Origin: Deltaproteobacteria bacterium
GTDB taxonomy: Bacteria > Desulfobacterota > Anaeroferrophillalia > Anaeroferrophillales > Tharpellaceae
Direction of reading: 5' to 3'
DNA: 7,165 nt
Assembly (NCBI GenBank): GCA_030640695.1
Contig: DAOWIX010000147.1
Location: 1-7,165, forward strand
The notes below the pieces were generated by a model. That model had not been told where the DNA came from and did not search any database. It saw only the letters and a list, made by a program, of their open reading frames with translations. The position numbers and the translations under genes were made by a program. Below, in pieces: positions 1 to 5,381 of this stretch. Position 1 is the stretch's first letter; the number at the start of each line of letters is the position of its first letter.

Positions 1-143
1 ATTCTTTTATCAAAGAGCTGCATTTACAAGTTGTGTAGGTCTTGGGTGTTAGCACACAGCCAACGGCAATCAAATGCTCCAAGCTGCAGGCTTAAGACCC
101 CGACTTTTTGAGGAAACTCTAGATAGCCTCCCAATAAAAGGTA
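1..143 (+). other. Gene-free left edge; possible 3' part of a structured RNA
   Basis: I see no convincing protein here. The frame open from position 1 to a TGA at 109 gives an unremarkable peptide with no visible start. The stretch can fold: GCATTT (about 20-25) pairs with AAATGC (about 73-78). Inside that, GTTGTGT (about 31-37) pairs with ACACAGC (about 54-60) with one G-U, and GAG-GAAA-CTC forms a GNRA-capped mini-hairpin (about 110-119). A strong terminator follows at 144-172. A rod-like fold ending in a terminator would suit a small non-coding RNA such as a divergent 6S RNA whose 5' half lies outside the window. I cannot confirm this family, and the foldback could be chance. Confidence 0.25.
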
Positions 144-172
144 AAAAAAGGGAGGCCAAGCCTCCCTTTTTT
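144..172. terminator. Bidirectional Rho-independent terminator
   Basis: A perfect inverted repeat: AAAAAAGGGAGGC (144-156), loop CAA (157-159), GCCTCCCTTTTTT (160-172). The G/C stem is flanked by an A run and a T run, so either strand reads as a stem followed by U6. On the minus strand it lies 18 nt past the stop of the HesB-like selenoprotein gene and is its obvious terminator. On the plus strand it would end whatever is transcribed from the left edge. A second copy of GCCTCCC at 126-132 could compete for the GGGAGGC arm. Confidence 0.9.
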
Positions 173-190
173 AATAACCCTAAATTATTT

Positions 191-517
191 CTATGAACAA
201 CAGGAACTTGTAGTCCCACAACCGGCGCAACCACCGCCCTCTGGTTGACTCAGATCAATATTGGCGGTAATGCTGAAGCCAACATTTTTAAAATCGACTG
301 TAATCGGTTTGACTTTTTCCATAAATTCGCGGTCTACGAGAAAGGTGAAATCGCCAATATTGTAGCTTTCGTCAGTGGGGCGTTCCTGATCCATGACCAT
401 GGAAAGAGAGGGGCCGCCTCAACCACCTTCGTTAAGAAAAATTCTAATTGGTTCGGGTTCACGATTGGTGAAATAGCCGGCAATCTGTTCGGTTGCGGCT
501 GGAGTTACTTCAAGCAT
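191..517 (-). CDS. HesB/IscA-like selenoprotein (in-frame TGA = selenocysteine 33)
   Basis: A 108-residue HesB/IscA-like protein whose codon 33 is TGA (421-419). The protein begins MLEVTPAATEQIAGYF and reads IRIFLNEGG-U-GGPSLSMVMD around the TGA. This matches the family pattern in which a conserved Cys sits in GGCxGP-type context, so the TGA falls exactly where Cys or Sec belongs. Downstream, residues 40-108 continue in frame with normal family sequence (DFTFLVDREF, then a Cys-rich tail GGGCAGCGTTSSCCS), which argues against a pseudogene. The start ATG (517-515) has a strong ribosome site, AAAAGGAG at 532-525, 7 nt upstream. A-type proteins carry or deliver Fe-S clusters in the cytoplasm; the Sec form is known in the family but its specific job is not. 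Readthrough needs SelA, SelB and tRNA-Sec encoded elsewhere. A standard gene finder would report only residues 40-108. Confidence 0.92.
391..418 (-). promoter_or_regulatory. Bacterial SECIS element of the HesB-like selenoprotein
   Basis: Directly after the TGA (421-419) the minus strand contains CCAU-GGUC-AUGG (402-391), a 4-bp stem with a GGUC loop that extends to 5 bp with the flanking U-A pair. The loop begins 20 nt after the TGA. As I recall it, the E. coli fdhF SECIS has a GGUC-containing loop 18 nt after its UGA, so both loop and spacing suit SelB. Weaker outer pairing is possible: CCU with AGG, and GGCG just after the TGA with CGCC near 380. The element is translated as part of the gene (residues PSLSMVMDQ). 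Confidence 0.85.
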
Positions 518-524
518 TTGGTCT

Positions 525-532
525 CTCCTTTT
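525..532 (-). promoter_or_regulatory. Ribosome binding site of the HesB-like selenoprotein
   Basis: AAAAGGAG on the minus strand, 7 nt before ATG 517. It fixes a start upstream of the in-frame TGA and so supports a full-length selenoprotein over initiation at the internal ATG at 400. Confidence 0.85.
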
Positions 533-561
533 GCGGTTAAGTTAGTTATCTGAAATCTTTT

Positions 562-690
562 GTAACTATTCAGCGTGAGTAAAAAAGTATCAAACATTGA
601 TATTTTTAGCAAATTCTGGGGACATAACCTGATTTTCCGAAGGAAATCGGGATTGTGTACCCTGTATTTGCGGGGTAGCTGAGTAGTTAC
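562..690 (+). repeat. 129-bp inverted-ended repeat, copy 1 (MITE-like)
   Basis: This 129-bp sequence recurs at 4109-4237 with 9 substitutions and no gaps (about 93% identity) in the same orientation. Its ends are inverted repeats: GTAACTATTCAGC (562-574) and GCTGAGTAGTTAC (678-690), one mismatch in 13. An internal hairpin is formed by CCTGATTTTCC-GAA-GGAAATCGGG. It has no coding capacity. These are the marks of a non-autonomous transposable element. No clear target duplication flanks this copy (AATCTTTT against AAATTAAA), so it may be the older insertion. It lies between the divergent selenoprotein and galE genes and so occupies both promoter regions. Confidence 0.85.
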
Positions 691-703
691 AAATTAAAAA
701 CAT

Positions 704-725
704 AATGAGATATCTTCATCTCATT
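704..725. other. Small hairpin upstream of galE
   Basis: AATGAGAT (704-711) and ATCTCATT (718-725) form a perfect 8-bp inverted repeat around a 6-nt spacer. It could be an operator for a dimeric regulator or an RNA hairpin in the galE leader. No T run follows, so it is not a typical terminator. I find no good sigma70-type promoter between it and galE. The function is unknown. Confidence 0.4.
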
Positions 726-799
726 GCAGATTAATTTAAAAATAATAGTCATCAAATAAAGTTTTGTCAACACACTCTTTGCGAAAAGGGGTAAAATGT

Positions 800-1822
800 A
801 TGCGGGTTTTAGTTACTGGAGGAACTGGTTATATTGGGAGCCACACGGTTGTGGAGCTTCTGCAGGCCGGACATCAGGTGGTAATTGTTGATAACCTCAG
901 CAATAGTTCGCTTAAAGTTTTGGAGCGGATTGAGGCTATCTGCAATGATAAGGTAGAGTTTCATAAACTCGACCTTTTGGATCGCAAAGCTCTGGATAGG
1001 TTGATGGCAGATGGCAATTTTGATGCAGTTATCCACTTTGCCGGTCTCAAAGCGGTGGGCGAGTCAGTTGAAATACCACTATCCTATTATGAAAATAATG
1101 TCAGCGGTAGCCTTAATCTTTTTCAATCAATGGCGAAATATGGTGTCAAGAATCTGGTTTTCAGCTCTTCAGCAACCGTGTATGGTGATCCTGATAAGGT
1201 GCCGATCGATGAGCTGGCAGATTTGGGGCCGACCAATCCATATGGTCGGACAAAGTTGATGATCGAAGAAATTCTTAAAGATCTGCAAGCTTCCGATAAG
1301 CATTGGAATGTTATCCTGCTGCGCTATTTTAATCCTATCGGGGCTCATGAAAGTGGTCTTATCGGTGAAGATCCTCGCGGCATTCCGAACAATTTATTAC
1401 CCTATGTCACTCAAGTTGCAGTTGGAAGAAGAGCTCAACTTTCGGTCTTTGGTGACGATTATGATACCCCTGATGGAACCGGGGTGCGTGACTACATTCA
1501 TGTGGTTGATCTGGCCGTGGGCCACCTACGGGCTCTGGAGATAATTAAGAACAACCCCAGATTACTCTGTTGTAATTTGGGCACCGGAACTGGTTATAGC
1601 GTTCTCGAAGTTGTCAACGCTTTCAGTCAGGCCAGTGGGGTCAAGATTCCTTATGCTATCGTTCCCCGGCGGGCTGGAGATATCGCAACCTGTTATGCCG
1701 ACCCCTCATCTGCCCTTGAAACTTTGGGCTGGAAGGCGGAACGTGATTTGCTTTCAATGTGTGCTGATGCCTGGCGTTGGCAATCGCAAAACCCTGAAGG
1801 ATTTGGAGGAAATAATGATTAA
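800..1822 (+). CDS. galE: UDP-glucose 4-epimerase GalE
   Basis: A 340-residue cytoplasmic NAD-dependent epimerase that interconverts UDP-glucose and UDP-galactose (Leloir pathway; sugar precursors for LPS or exopolysaccharide). It is an extended short-chain dehydrogenase. The N-terminal Rossmann motif TGGTGYIGSH is at residues 6-15, the FAGLKAVGES segment at 80-89, SSSATVYG at 122-129 with the catalytic Ser/Thr region, and the catalytic YxxxK as Tyr148 and Lys152 in NPYGRTK. The substrate-side segment RYFNPIGAH and a full C-terminal domain are present, and the length matches the family (about 338). I chose ATG 800 because the glycine-rich strand starts right after it and AAGGGG (785-790) lies 9 nt upstream. 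An in-frame TTG at 764 would add 12 unlikely residues, and an ATG at 796 is out of frame. The last 8 bases overlap the next gene. Confidence 0.96.
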   Translation: MRVLVTGGTGYIGSHTVVELLQAGHQVVIVDNLSNSSLKVLERIEAICNDKVEFHKLDLLDRKALDRLMADGNFDAVIHFAGLKAVGESVEIPLSYYENNVSGSLNLFQSMAKYGVKNLVFSSSATVYGDPDKVPIDELADLGPTNPYGRTKLMIEEILKDLQASDKHWNVILLRYFNPIGAHESGLIGEDPRGIPNNLLPYVTQVAVGRRAQLSVFGDDYDTPDGTGVRDYIHVVDLAVGHLRALEIIKNNPRLLCCNLGTGTGYSVLEVVNAFSQASGVKIPYAIVPRRAGDIATCYADPSSALETLGWKAERDLLSMCADAWRWQSQNPEGFGGNND

Positions 1823-2012
1823 ACAAATTGGTATTGATGCTGGAAAAATCTGGAATGAACTGGAGCTCAATGGTGAGATGTCAACTGGGGCTTTGAAAAA
1901 GAGTTTAGGTATCTCACCGTTTAACCTTAATATCGCAATTGGTTGGCTGGCTCGGGAAGACAAGGTGTCACTGAGTCGGAATGGTACCACTATTAAATTG
2001 CAATTGAAGTAA
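1815..2012 (+). CDS. Small winged-helix protein (DUF2582-like)
   Basis: A 65-residue basic protein, essentially one winged helix-turn-helix: a helix (about 8-18, AGKIWNELELNG), a turn with a second helix (about 22-32, MSTGALKKSLG), a recognition-like helix (about 35-46, PFNLNIAIGWLA) and a beta wing (EDKVSLSRNGTTIKLQLK). This resembles the short DUF2582 winged-helix family, whose function is not established; DNA binding is an inference from the fold. Its ATG overlaps the end of galE (ATGATTAA), and its ribosome site GGAGG (1805-1809) lies inside galE 5 nt upstream, so translation is probably coupled to galE. The DUF362 gene follows after 5 nt. A role as a local regulator or as part of an uncharacterised complex is equally possible. 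Confidence 0.85.
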   Translation: MIKQIGIDAGKIWNELELNGEMSTGALKKSLGISPFNLNIAIGWLAREDKVSLSRNGTTIKLQLK

Positions 2013-2017
2013 GACAG

Positions 2018-3115
2018 TTGAAGGCATCGGCTTATTTTGATTTCTGTCAGGAGTATAAGGCCGAAGCTATTGCCGACTCTTTACGTCGGGGGTTGTCTGC
2101 TTTAAACCTTGAAGGGGCGGTAAAAAGTGGTGACCGGGTTCTTTTAAAACCGAACCTGATTATGGCTAAAGCTCCGGAACTCGCCATTACCACCCACCCC
2201 GAGGTAGTTCGGGCTGTGGCCATGGTTCTTAATGATTGTGGAGCTCAGCTCTATCTGGGTGACAGTCCTGGTTTTGGTTCACTCAAGCATTGCCTGGAAA
2301 AAAGCTGCATACAAGCAGTAATGAAGGGTATGGATATCGCCATGGTCTCTTTTGATGAAGAGACTACCAACCTCGATCCTGAAAACCTTATCGCAAAAAA
2401 GTTGACCTTAGCCGCTGCCGCTTTTAAATATGATAAGATTATTAATCTGCCGAAACTTAAAACTCATTCAATGATGGGTTCTACTCTGGCAGTAAAGAAC
2501 CTTTTTGGTTTTATTCCTGGATTAAGTAAGGCGAAATGGCATCTGCGGGCCGGTCATGACCGCCACCTCTTTGCCCGAGTGATTCTTGATATTTACAAAC
2601 AGGTTACCCCGGCGTGGAATTTTCTTGATGGTATTGTGGCCATGGAGGGGGAGGGACCTACTGGTGGAACGCCCCGCCATTGCGGGCTTCTGGCACTTTC
2701 TGATGATGCCCCGTTACTCGACTATCTGGTTGAAAAATGGGTCGGTTACCCTGAACTTACACCCCTCAGCCAGGAGGCGCAAAAACTTGGCTGGTTACCC
2801 GATGAAAAGCTTTTCGCCTGCGGACCGGCGGCAGATAAACCACTCTTTCCGAAAATAAAAACTGCTAAAGGAGCTGACCAGGCGACCTTCCCTGGGCAAC
2901 GCCTCTGGCGCCGGTTTTTTGTAAAAAAACCTTTGATCAGCCGATCTCGCTGTCATCGTTGTCGGGTCTGCGTTCAGCACTGTCCGGCGCAGGCCATGAA
3001 ACTGGTTGACGATAAAATAGTGATTGACTATAAACGCTGCATTCGCTGTTATTGTTGCCAGGAACTCTGCCCGTATGGGGCGGTTCGGGTAGGTTATGGA
3101 CTTGGCTTTTACTAA
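2018..3115 (+). CDS. DUF362 protein with C-terminal 2[4Fe-4S] ferredoxin domain
   Basis: A 365-residue iron-sulfur protein of the DUF362 family with a fused ferredoxin tail. Family signatures in order: VLLKPNL (41-47), GDSPGFG (81-87), LPKLKTH (144-150), VKNLFGF (159-165) and EGEGPTGGTP (210-219). The tail carries two C-x2-C-x2-C-x3-CP motifs, Cys312/315/318/322 and Cys341/344/347/351, with an extra Cys346, and so should bind two [4Fe-4S] clusters for low-potential electron transfer. There is no signal peptide or membrane helix, so it is probably cytoplasmic. The substrate is unknown for the family. The start is TTG 2018, preceded by only a weak GAAG site; the next in-frame ATG is at residue 49, inside conserved sequence, and an in-frame stop at 1994 limits extension. 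It lies 5 nt after the winged-helix gene, in the same probable operon. Confidence 0.9.
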   Translation: MKASAYFDFCQEYKAEAIADSLRRGLSALNLEGAVKSGDRVLLKPNLIMAKAPELAITTHPEVVRAVAMVLNDCGAQLYLGDSPGFGSLKHCLEKSCIQAVMKGMDIAMVSFDEETTNLDPENLIAKKLTLAAAAFKYDKIINLPKLKTHSMMGSTLAVKNLFGFIPGLSKAKWHLRAGHDRHLFARVILDIYKQVTPAWNFLDGIVAMEGEGPTGGTPRHCGLLALSDDAPLLDYLVEKWVGYPELTPLSQEAQKLGWLPDEKLFACGPAADKPLFPKIKTAKGADQATFPGQRLWRRFFVKKPLISRSRCHRCRVCVQHCPAQAMKLVDDKIVIDYKRCIRCYCCQELCPYGAVRVGYGLGFY

Positions 3116-3147
3116 TGAAATTTAACTGAAAAATCGCCAAAACTTTT

Positions 3148-3215
3148 TTTAGCCACGAAAAGACACGAAAGATCACCAAAATTTTCGTGTCTTTTCGTGT
3201 GCTTTCGTGGCTAAA
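3148..3215. repeat. Palindromic CACGAAA-type repeat
   Basis: Outer arms TTTAGCCACGAAA (3148-3160) and TTTCGTGGCTAAA (3203-3215) are perfect complements. Inner arms AGACACGAAA (3161-3170) and TTTCGTGTCT (3183-3192) also pair. The right half carries one extra TTTCGTGTGC unit, so the palindrome is asymmetric, built from roughly 10-bp CACGAAA-like units. It fills most of the gap between the DUF362 and hydrolase genes. Similar palindromes recur in many environmental bacteria as far as I recall (unverified). It could form a long RNA hairpin that stabilises or attenuates the transcript. Its right edge touches the ribosome site of the next gene. Confidence 0.85.
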
Positions 3216-3224
3216 GGGTTATAA

Positions 3225-4112
3225 ATGAATCTCGAAAATTTAAGTTGTATCGATCTTGACGAACCTCGTCTTGAAGGCTTTTCCCAATTTATCAGTGCCT
3301 GGCTCTATCAGGGAGAGGAGTTTACTTTTCTGGTTGATCCCGGCCCTTTATCAACAATTCCTCATCTTCTTAATGAACTTAAGAAGAGAGGGGTTGAACG
3401 TCTTGACTATATCCTGCTTACACACATCCATATCGACCATGCTGGGGGTACGGGAGAGCTGTTGAAAAACTTTCCCGACGCTCAGGTGATCTGCCACCCT
3501 CAGGGGATCAAGCATATGGTGGAGCCGGAAAAACTTTGGCAGGGTTCATTGAAAGTCTTAGGTTACATGGCGGAGGTTTACGGTGAGATAATACCGGTTC
3601 CAGAGGCCAATATCAGCTTTTCCGAAGAGATTGGTGATACCGGGATTCGCACATTTCTGACCCCCGGTCACGCCCAGCACCATCTCTGTTTTCTTTTTGC
3701 GGATCTTCTTTTTGCAGGTGAGGTAGTTGGCGTACGAAGCCCGGTGGCCAGTGGCGTCTATATGCGCCCGGCAACCCCGCCACGGTTTATGCTCGATGTC
3801 GCTCTCGATTCAATTGATCGCATGATCGAACTGGCTCCGCGCTACCTGGTAATCGCTCACTATGGTCTAGTTGAACCGGCCTTAAAGTATCTCAAGATCG
3901 GGAGAAATCAACTCAATCTTTGGGTCGAAGGGGTCAAAGTGACAGGGTCGGATGGAGATGCTGAGGCTGAAGAGAGACTTTTTAAGTGGCTTTTAGAGCA
4001 CGACTTGAATTATCGCCGGATTAAAGAGTTGCCGCCCGATATTTATGCTCGGGAGCGCTATTTTCTCGGCAATACGATGCGCGGGATGAGTGGTTATCTT
4101 AAAAGTATGTAA
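3225..4112 (+). CDS. Metallo-beta-lactamase-fold hydrolase
   Basis: A 295-residue cytoplasmic metallo-hydrolase of the MBL superfamily. The metal-binding motif HxHxDH is THIHIDHAGG (His67, His69, Asp71, His72). His149 in TPGHAQHH and His212 in IAHYG complete the set. The usual bridging Asp of the FxGD strand is replaced by Glu166 in LFAGEVVGV; some family members carry Glu here, so this need not mean inactivity. The C-terminal helical segment (about 215-290) resembles that of thiolesterase or glyoxalase-II-like members, but the substrate cannot be inferred. ATG 3225 has an AAAGGG site 6 nt upstream that abuts the palindromic repeat. The stop TAA (4110-4112) and the last base of the preceding Met codon belong to the 129-bp repeat inserted at the 3' end. 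Without the insertion the protein would end ...LKST rather than ...LKSM, so function is probably unaffected. Confidence 0.9.
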   Translation: MNLENLSCIDLDEPRLEGFSQFISAWLYQGEEFTFLVDPGPLSTIPHLLNELKKRGVERLDYILLTHIHIDHAGGTGELLKNFPDAQVICHPQGIKHMVEPEKLWQGSLKVLGYMAEVYGEIIPVPEANISFSEEIGDTGIRTFLTPGHAQHHLCFLFADLLFAGEVVGVRSPVASGVYMRPATPPRFMLDVALDSIDRMIELAPRYLVIAHYGLVEPALKYLKIGRNQLNLWVEGVKVTGSDGDAEAEERLFKWLLEHDLNYRRIKELPPDIYARERYFLGNTMRGMSGYLKSM

Positions 4113-4237
4113 CTATTCAGTGTAAGTAAAAAAGTGCCAAGTATTGATATTTTTAGCAAATTCTGGGGACCTAACCTGATTCTCCGAAGGAAATCGGGAT
4201 TGTGTACCCTGTATTTGCGGGTTAGCTGAGTAGTTAC
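4109..4237 (+). repeat. 129-bp inverted-ended repeat, copy 2 (MITE-like)
   Basis: The same element as at 562-690, identical in length and orientation. The ends are GTAACTATTCAG (4109-4120) and CTGAGTAGTTAC (4226-4237). It is flanked by AAAAGTAT (4101-4108) and AAAAGTAC (4238-4245), a probable 8-bp target duplication with one mismatch. A 6-bp reading (AAAGTA, with TGTAAC/GTTACA ends) is also possible. An 8-bp duplication and GTAA termini would suit IS66-type transposition, which is an inference only. It lies between the convergent hydrolase and diguanylate cyclase genes and overlaps the hydrolase stop codon. Confidence 0.9.
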
Positions 4238-4238
4238 A

Positions 4239-4280
4239 AAAGTACATAATCTGTTCTAGCCATGATTGAGCAGGTACTTT
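4239..4280. terminator. Hairpin between convergent genes, candidate terminator
   Basis: AAAGTAC (4239-4245) pairs perfectly with GTACTTT (4274-4280). Inside it CTGTTC (4251-4256) pairs with GAGCAG (4268-4273) with one G-U, leaving a 5-nt bulge and an 11-nt loop. A T-rich stretch follows on the plus strand (ATTGTATTTG), and TTTTG follows on the minus strand. It lies past the hydrolase (plus) and 37 nt past the end of the cyclase gene (minus), so it may stop both. Before the 129-bp insertion its 5' arm would have contained the end of the hydrolase gene. The long bulge makes it a modest candidate. Confidence 0.45.
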
Positions 4281-4316
4281 ATTGTATTTGCTTCTTTAAC
4301 CAAATGAGAAAATTGA

Positions 4317-5300
4317 CTAAAGTTCTTGTTCGGTTACGACCTGGTTTTTACCCCGCCTTTTCGCCAGGTAGAGAGCGTCGTCAGCTCGTTTGATGAGGTC
4401 GTCAATCTCATCACCGGAAGAGAAAGAGGATATCCCGATACTGGCTGTAATCTGTAAAGCTACACCCATTTTTTTGCTGCTCAGCGTGCTATGTGAGAGC
4501 AACGTCCTTATTTTATTGGCGGCCTGGACGGCTTGGTCGGTATCTGTTGAAGGCATCAAACAGATAAACTCCTCGCCGCCAAAGCGGGCCGGGAAATCTG
4601 AATCTCGAAGGTTCTGGCGCAAAAAGGCTCCTAGCCCCCTCAAGATTCCGTCCCCAACCTGATGGCCATGTTCATCATTTACACACTTAAAATCATCTAT
4701 GTCGATCAAGAGGAGGCTGAAACTTTGGTCGTAACGTTTAGCTCGAGAATGTTCCTCCGAGAGCCGGCTGAAAAGGGCTCGGCGGTTATAGAGGCCGGTA
4801 AGTTCATCTATAGTTGCCATATCGGCAACTTCTTCCATCTTTTTCTGCAGGCGCTTGACGGTTTCCTGGGCATCAACGATGTGGGTATGGATTTCGTTAT
4901 TGTTAACAATAACTAGCCCCAATTCGTTTGTGATTTCCGTTTTCAATTGGGCCAGGTCGGTAGTCTTGTCGTTTGATTTCAGGTTCAAGAGATGATTGTC
5001 AAGTTGTTCGTTATGCTTATCGGTGACTTGATCGAGTTTGTCGATCATCGCCGATAAATCTTTCATGATGCTCAAACCTTGATCTTGTTGGTTGTATACC
5101 TCTTTAAGATTACCCTGTTGCTGCTCTTCAATAATCTCCTGTGACTCATGGTCGGTAGAAGAGAGATAACGGTAAAAGTGCCGCGAATAGATGTCTGGTA
5201 ACATCGGAATGCGATGTTCAACCATGTGGTGCAGGGTTTTTTTGGCGACCCGCGCGACTGTAAGATAGAAACGTTCCATAAAAATGCTGGCTCTGTGCAT
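4317..5300 (-). CDS. Diguanylate cyclase (GGDEF domain, GGEEF active site)
   Basis: A 327-residue enzyme predicted to make cyclic di-GMP from two GTP. The GGDEF domain covers about 160-325: DELTGLYNRR (165-174), LLLIDIDDFKCVND (197-209, metal-binding Asp), the active site FGGEEF (240-245), and RADDALYLAKRRGKN near the end. The inhibitory site RxxD is intact as RDSD (232-235), five residues before GGEEF, so product feedback is expected. The N-terminal half (1-155) has no membrane helix or sensor domain that I recognise. Residues about 55-160 are polar and Gln/Glu/Lys/Leu-rich and probably form a coiled coil for dimerisation, so the protein is likely cytosolic. ATG 5300 is the most upstream in-frame ATG (an in-frame TAG lies 18 nt upstream) but has no Shine-Dalgarno; Met8 at 5279 is the alternative. 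It diverges from the ABC1/UbiB gene. Confidence 0.93.
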   Translation of the reverse strand: MHRASIFMERFYLTVARVAKKTLHHMVEHRIPMLPDIYSRHFYRYLSSTDHESQEIIEEQQQGNLKEVYNQQDQGLSIMKDLSAMIDKLDQVTDKHNEQLDNHLLNLKSNDKTTDLAQLKTEITNELGLVIVNNNEIHTHIVDAQETVKRLQKKMEEVADMATIDELTGLYNRRALFSRLSEEHSRAKRYDQSFSLLLIDIDDFKCVNDEHGHQVGDGILRGLGAFLRQNLRDSDFPARFGGEEFICLMPSTDTDQAVQAANKIRTLLSHSTLSSKKMGVALQITASIGISSFSSGDEIDDLIKRADDALYLAKRRGKNQVVTEQEL

Positions 5301-5328
5301 GGCGGCACAATATTGCTATTTTGCCACC
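5301..5328 (-). promoter_or_regulatory. Hairpin abutting the cyclase start codon
   Basis: On the minus strand, GGUGGCA (5328-5322) pairs with UGCCGCC (5307-5301), 7 bp with one G-U. The second arm ends immediately before ATG 5300. With one bulged C, pairing could extend into the AUG. No ribosome site is visible, so the hairpin would hide the initiation region or present the start at a stem base. Control of translation is an inference. Confidence 0.45.
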
Positions 5329-5381
5329 GATTTGCTATTTAAATTTTAAGTGGGTAATTTGAAGTTGATTAAACCATATAC

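Noticed and set aside
191..400. A free-standing 69-residue protein starting at ATG 400 on the minus strand
   Set aside because: The ATG is inside the SECIS hairpin, has no suitable ribosome site, and the product lacks the first third of the HesB-like domain. The upstream ATG 517 with its strong ribosome site and Sec readthrough explains the locus better.
419..421. TGA as a nonsense mutation making a pseudogene
   Set aside because: The TGA sits at the conserved Cys/Sec position, is followed by a GGUC-loop hairpin at SECIS distance, and coding sequence on both sides is intact.
245..553. Plus-strand open frame of 102 codons
   Set aside because: It is antisense to the selenoprotein gene, has no family-like sequence and no ribosome site, and exists because the opposite strand is coding.
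764..799. galE start at TTG 764 or at ATG 796
   Set aside because: TTG 764 adds 12 residues before the Rossmann strand without support, and ATG 796 is out of frame. ATG 800 has a ribosome site and gives the standard N-terminus.
3148..3215. CRISPR array from the repeated CACGAAA units
   Set aside because: The units are about 10 bp, contiguous and palindromic, with no unique spacers; this is an interspersed palindromic repeat.
5301..5375. c-di-GMP (GEMM) riboswitch in the cyclase leader
   Set aside because: The leader is short and A/T-rich and lacks the conserved GEMM core and tetraloop receptor elements. Only the simple start-site hairpin is visible.
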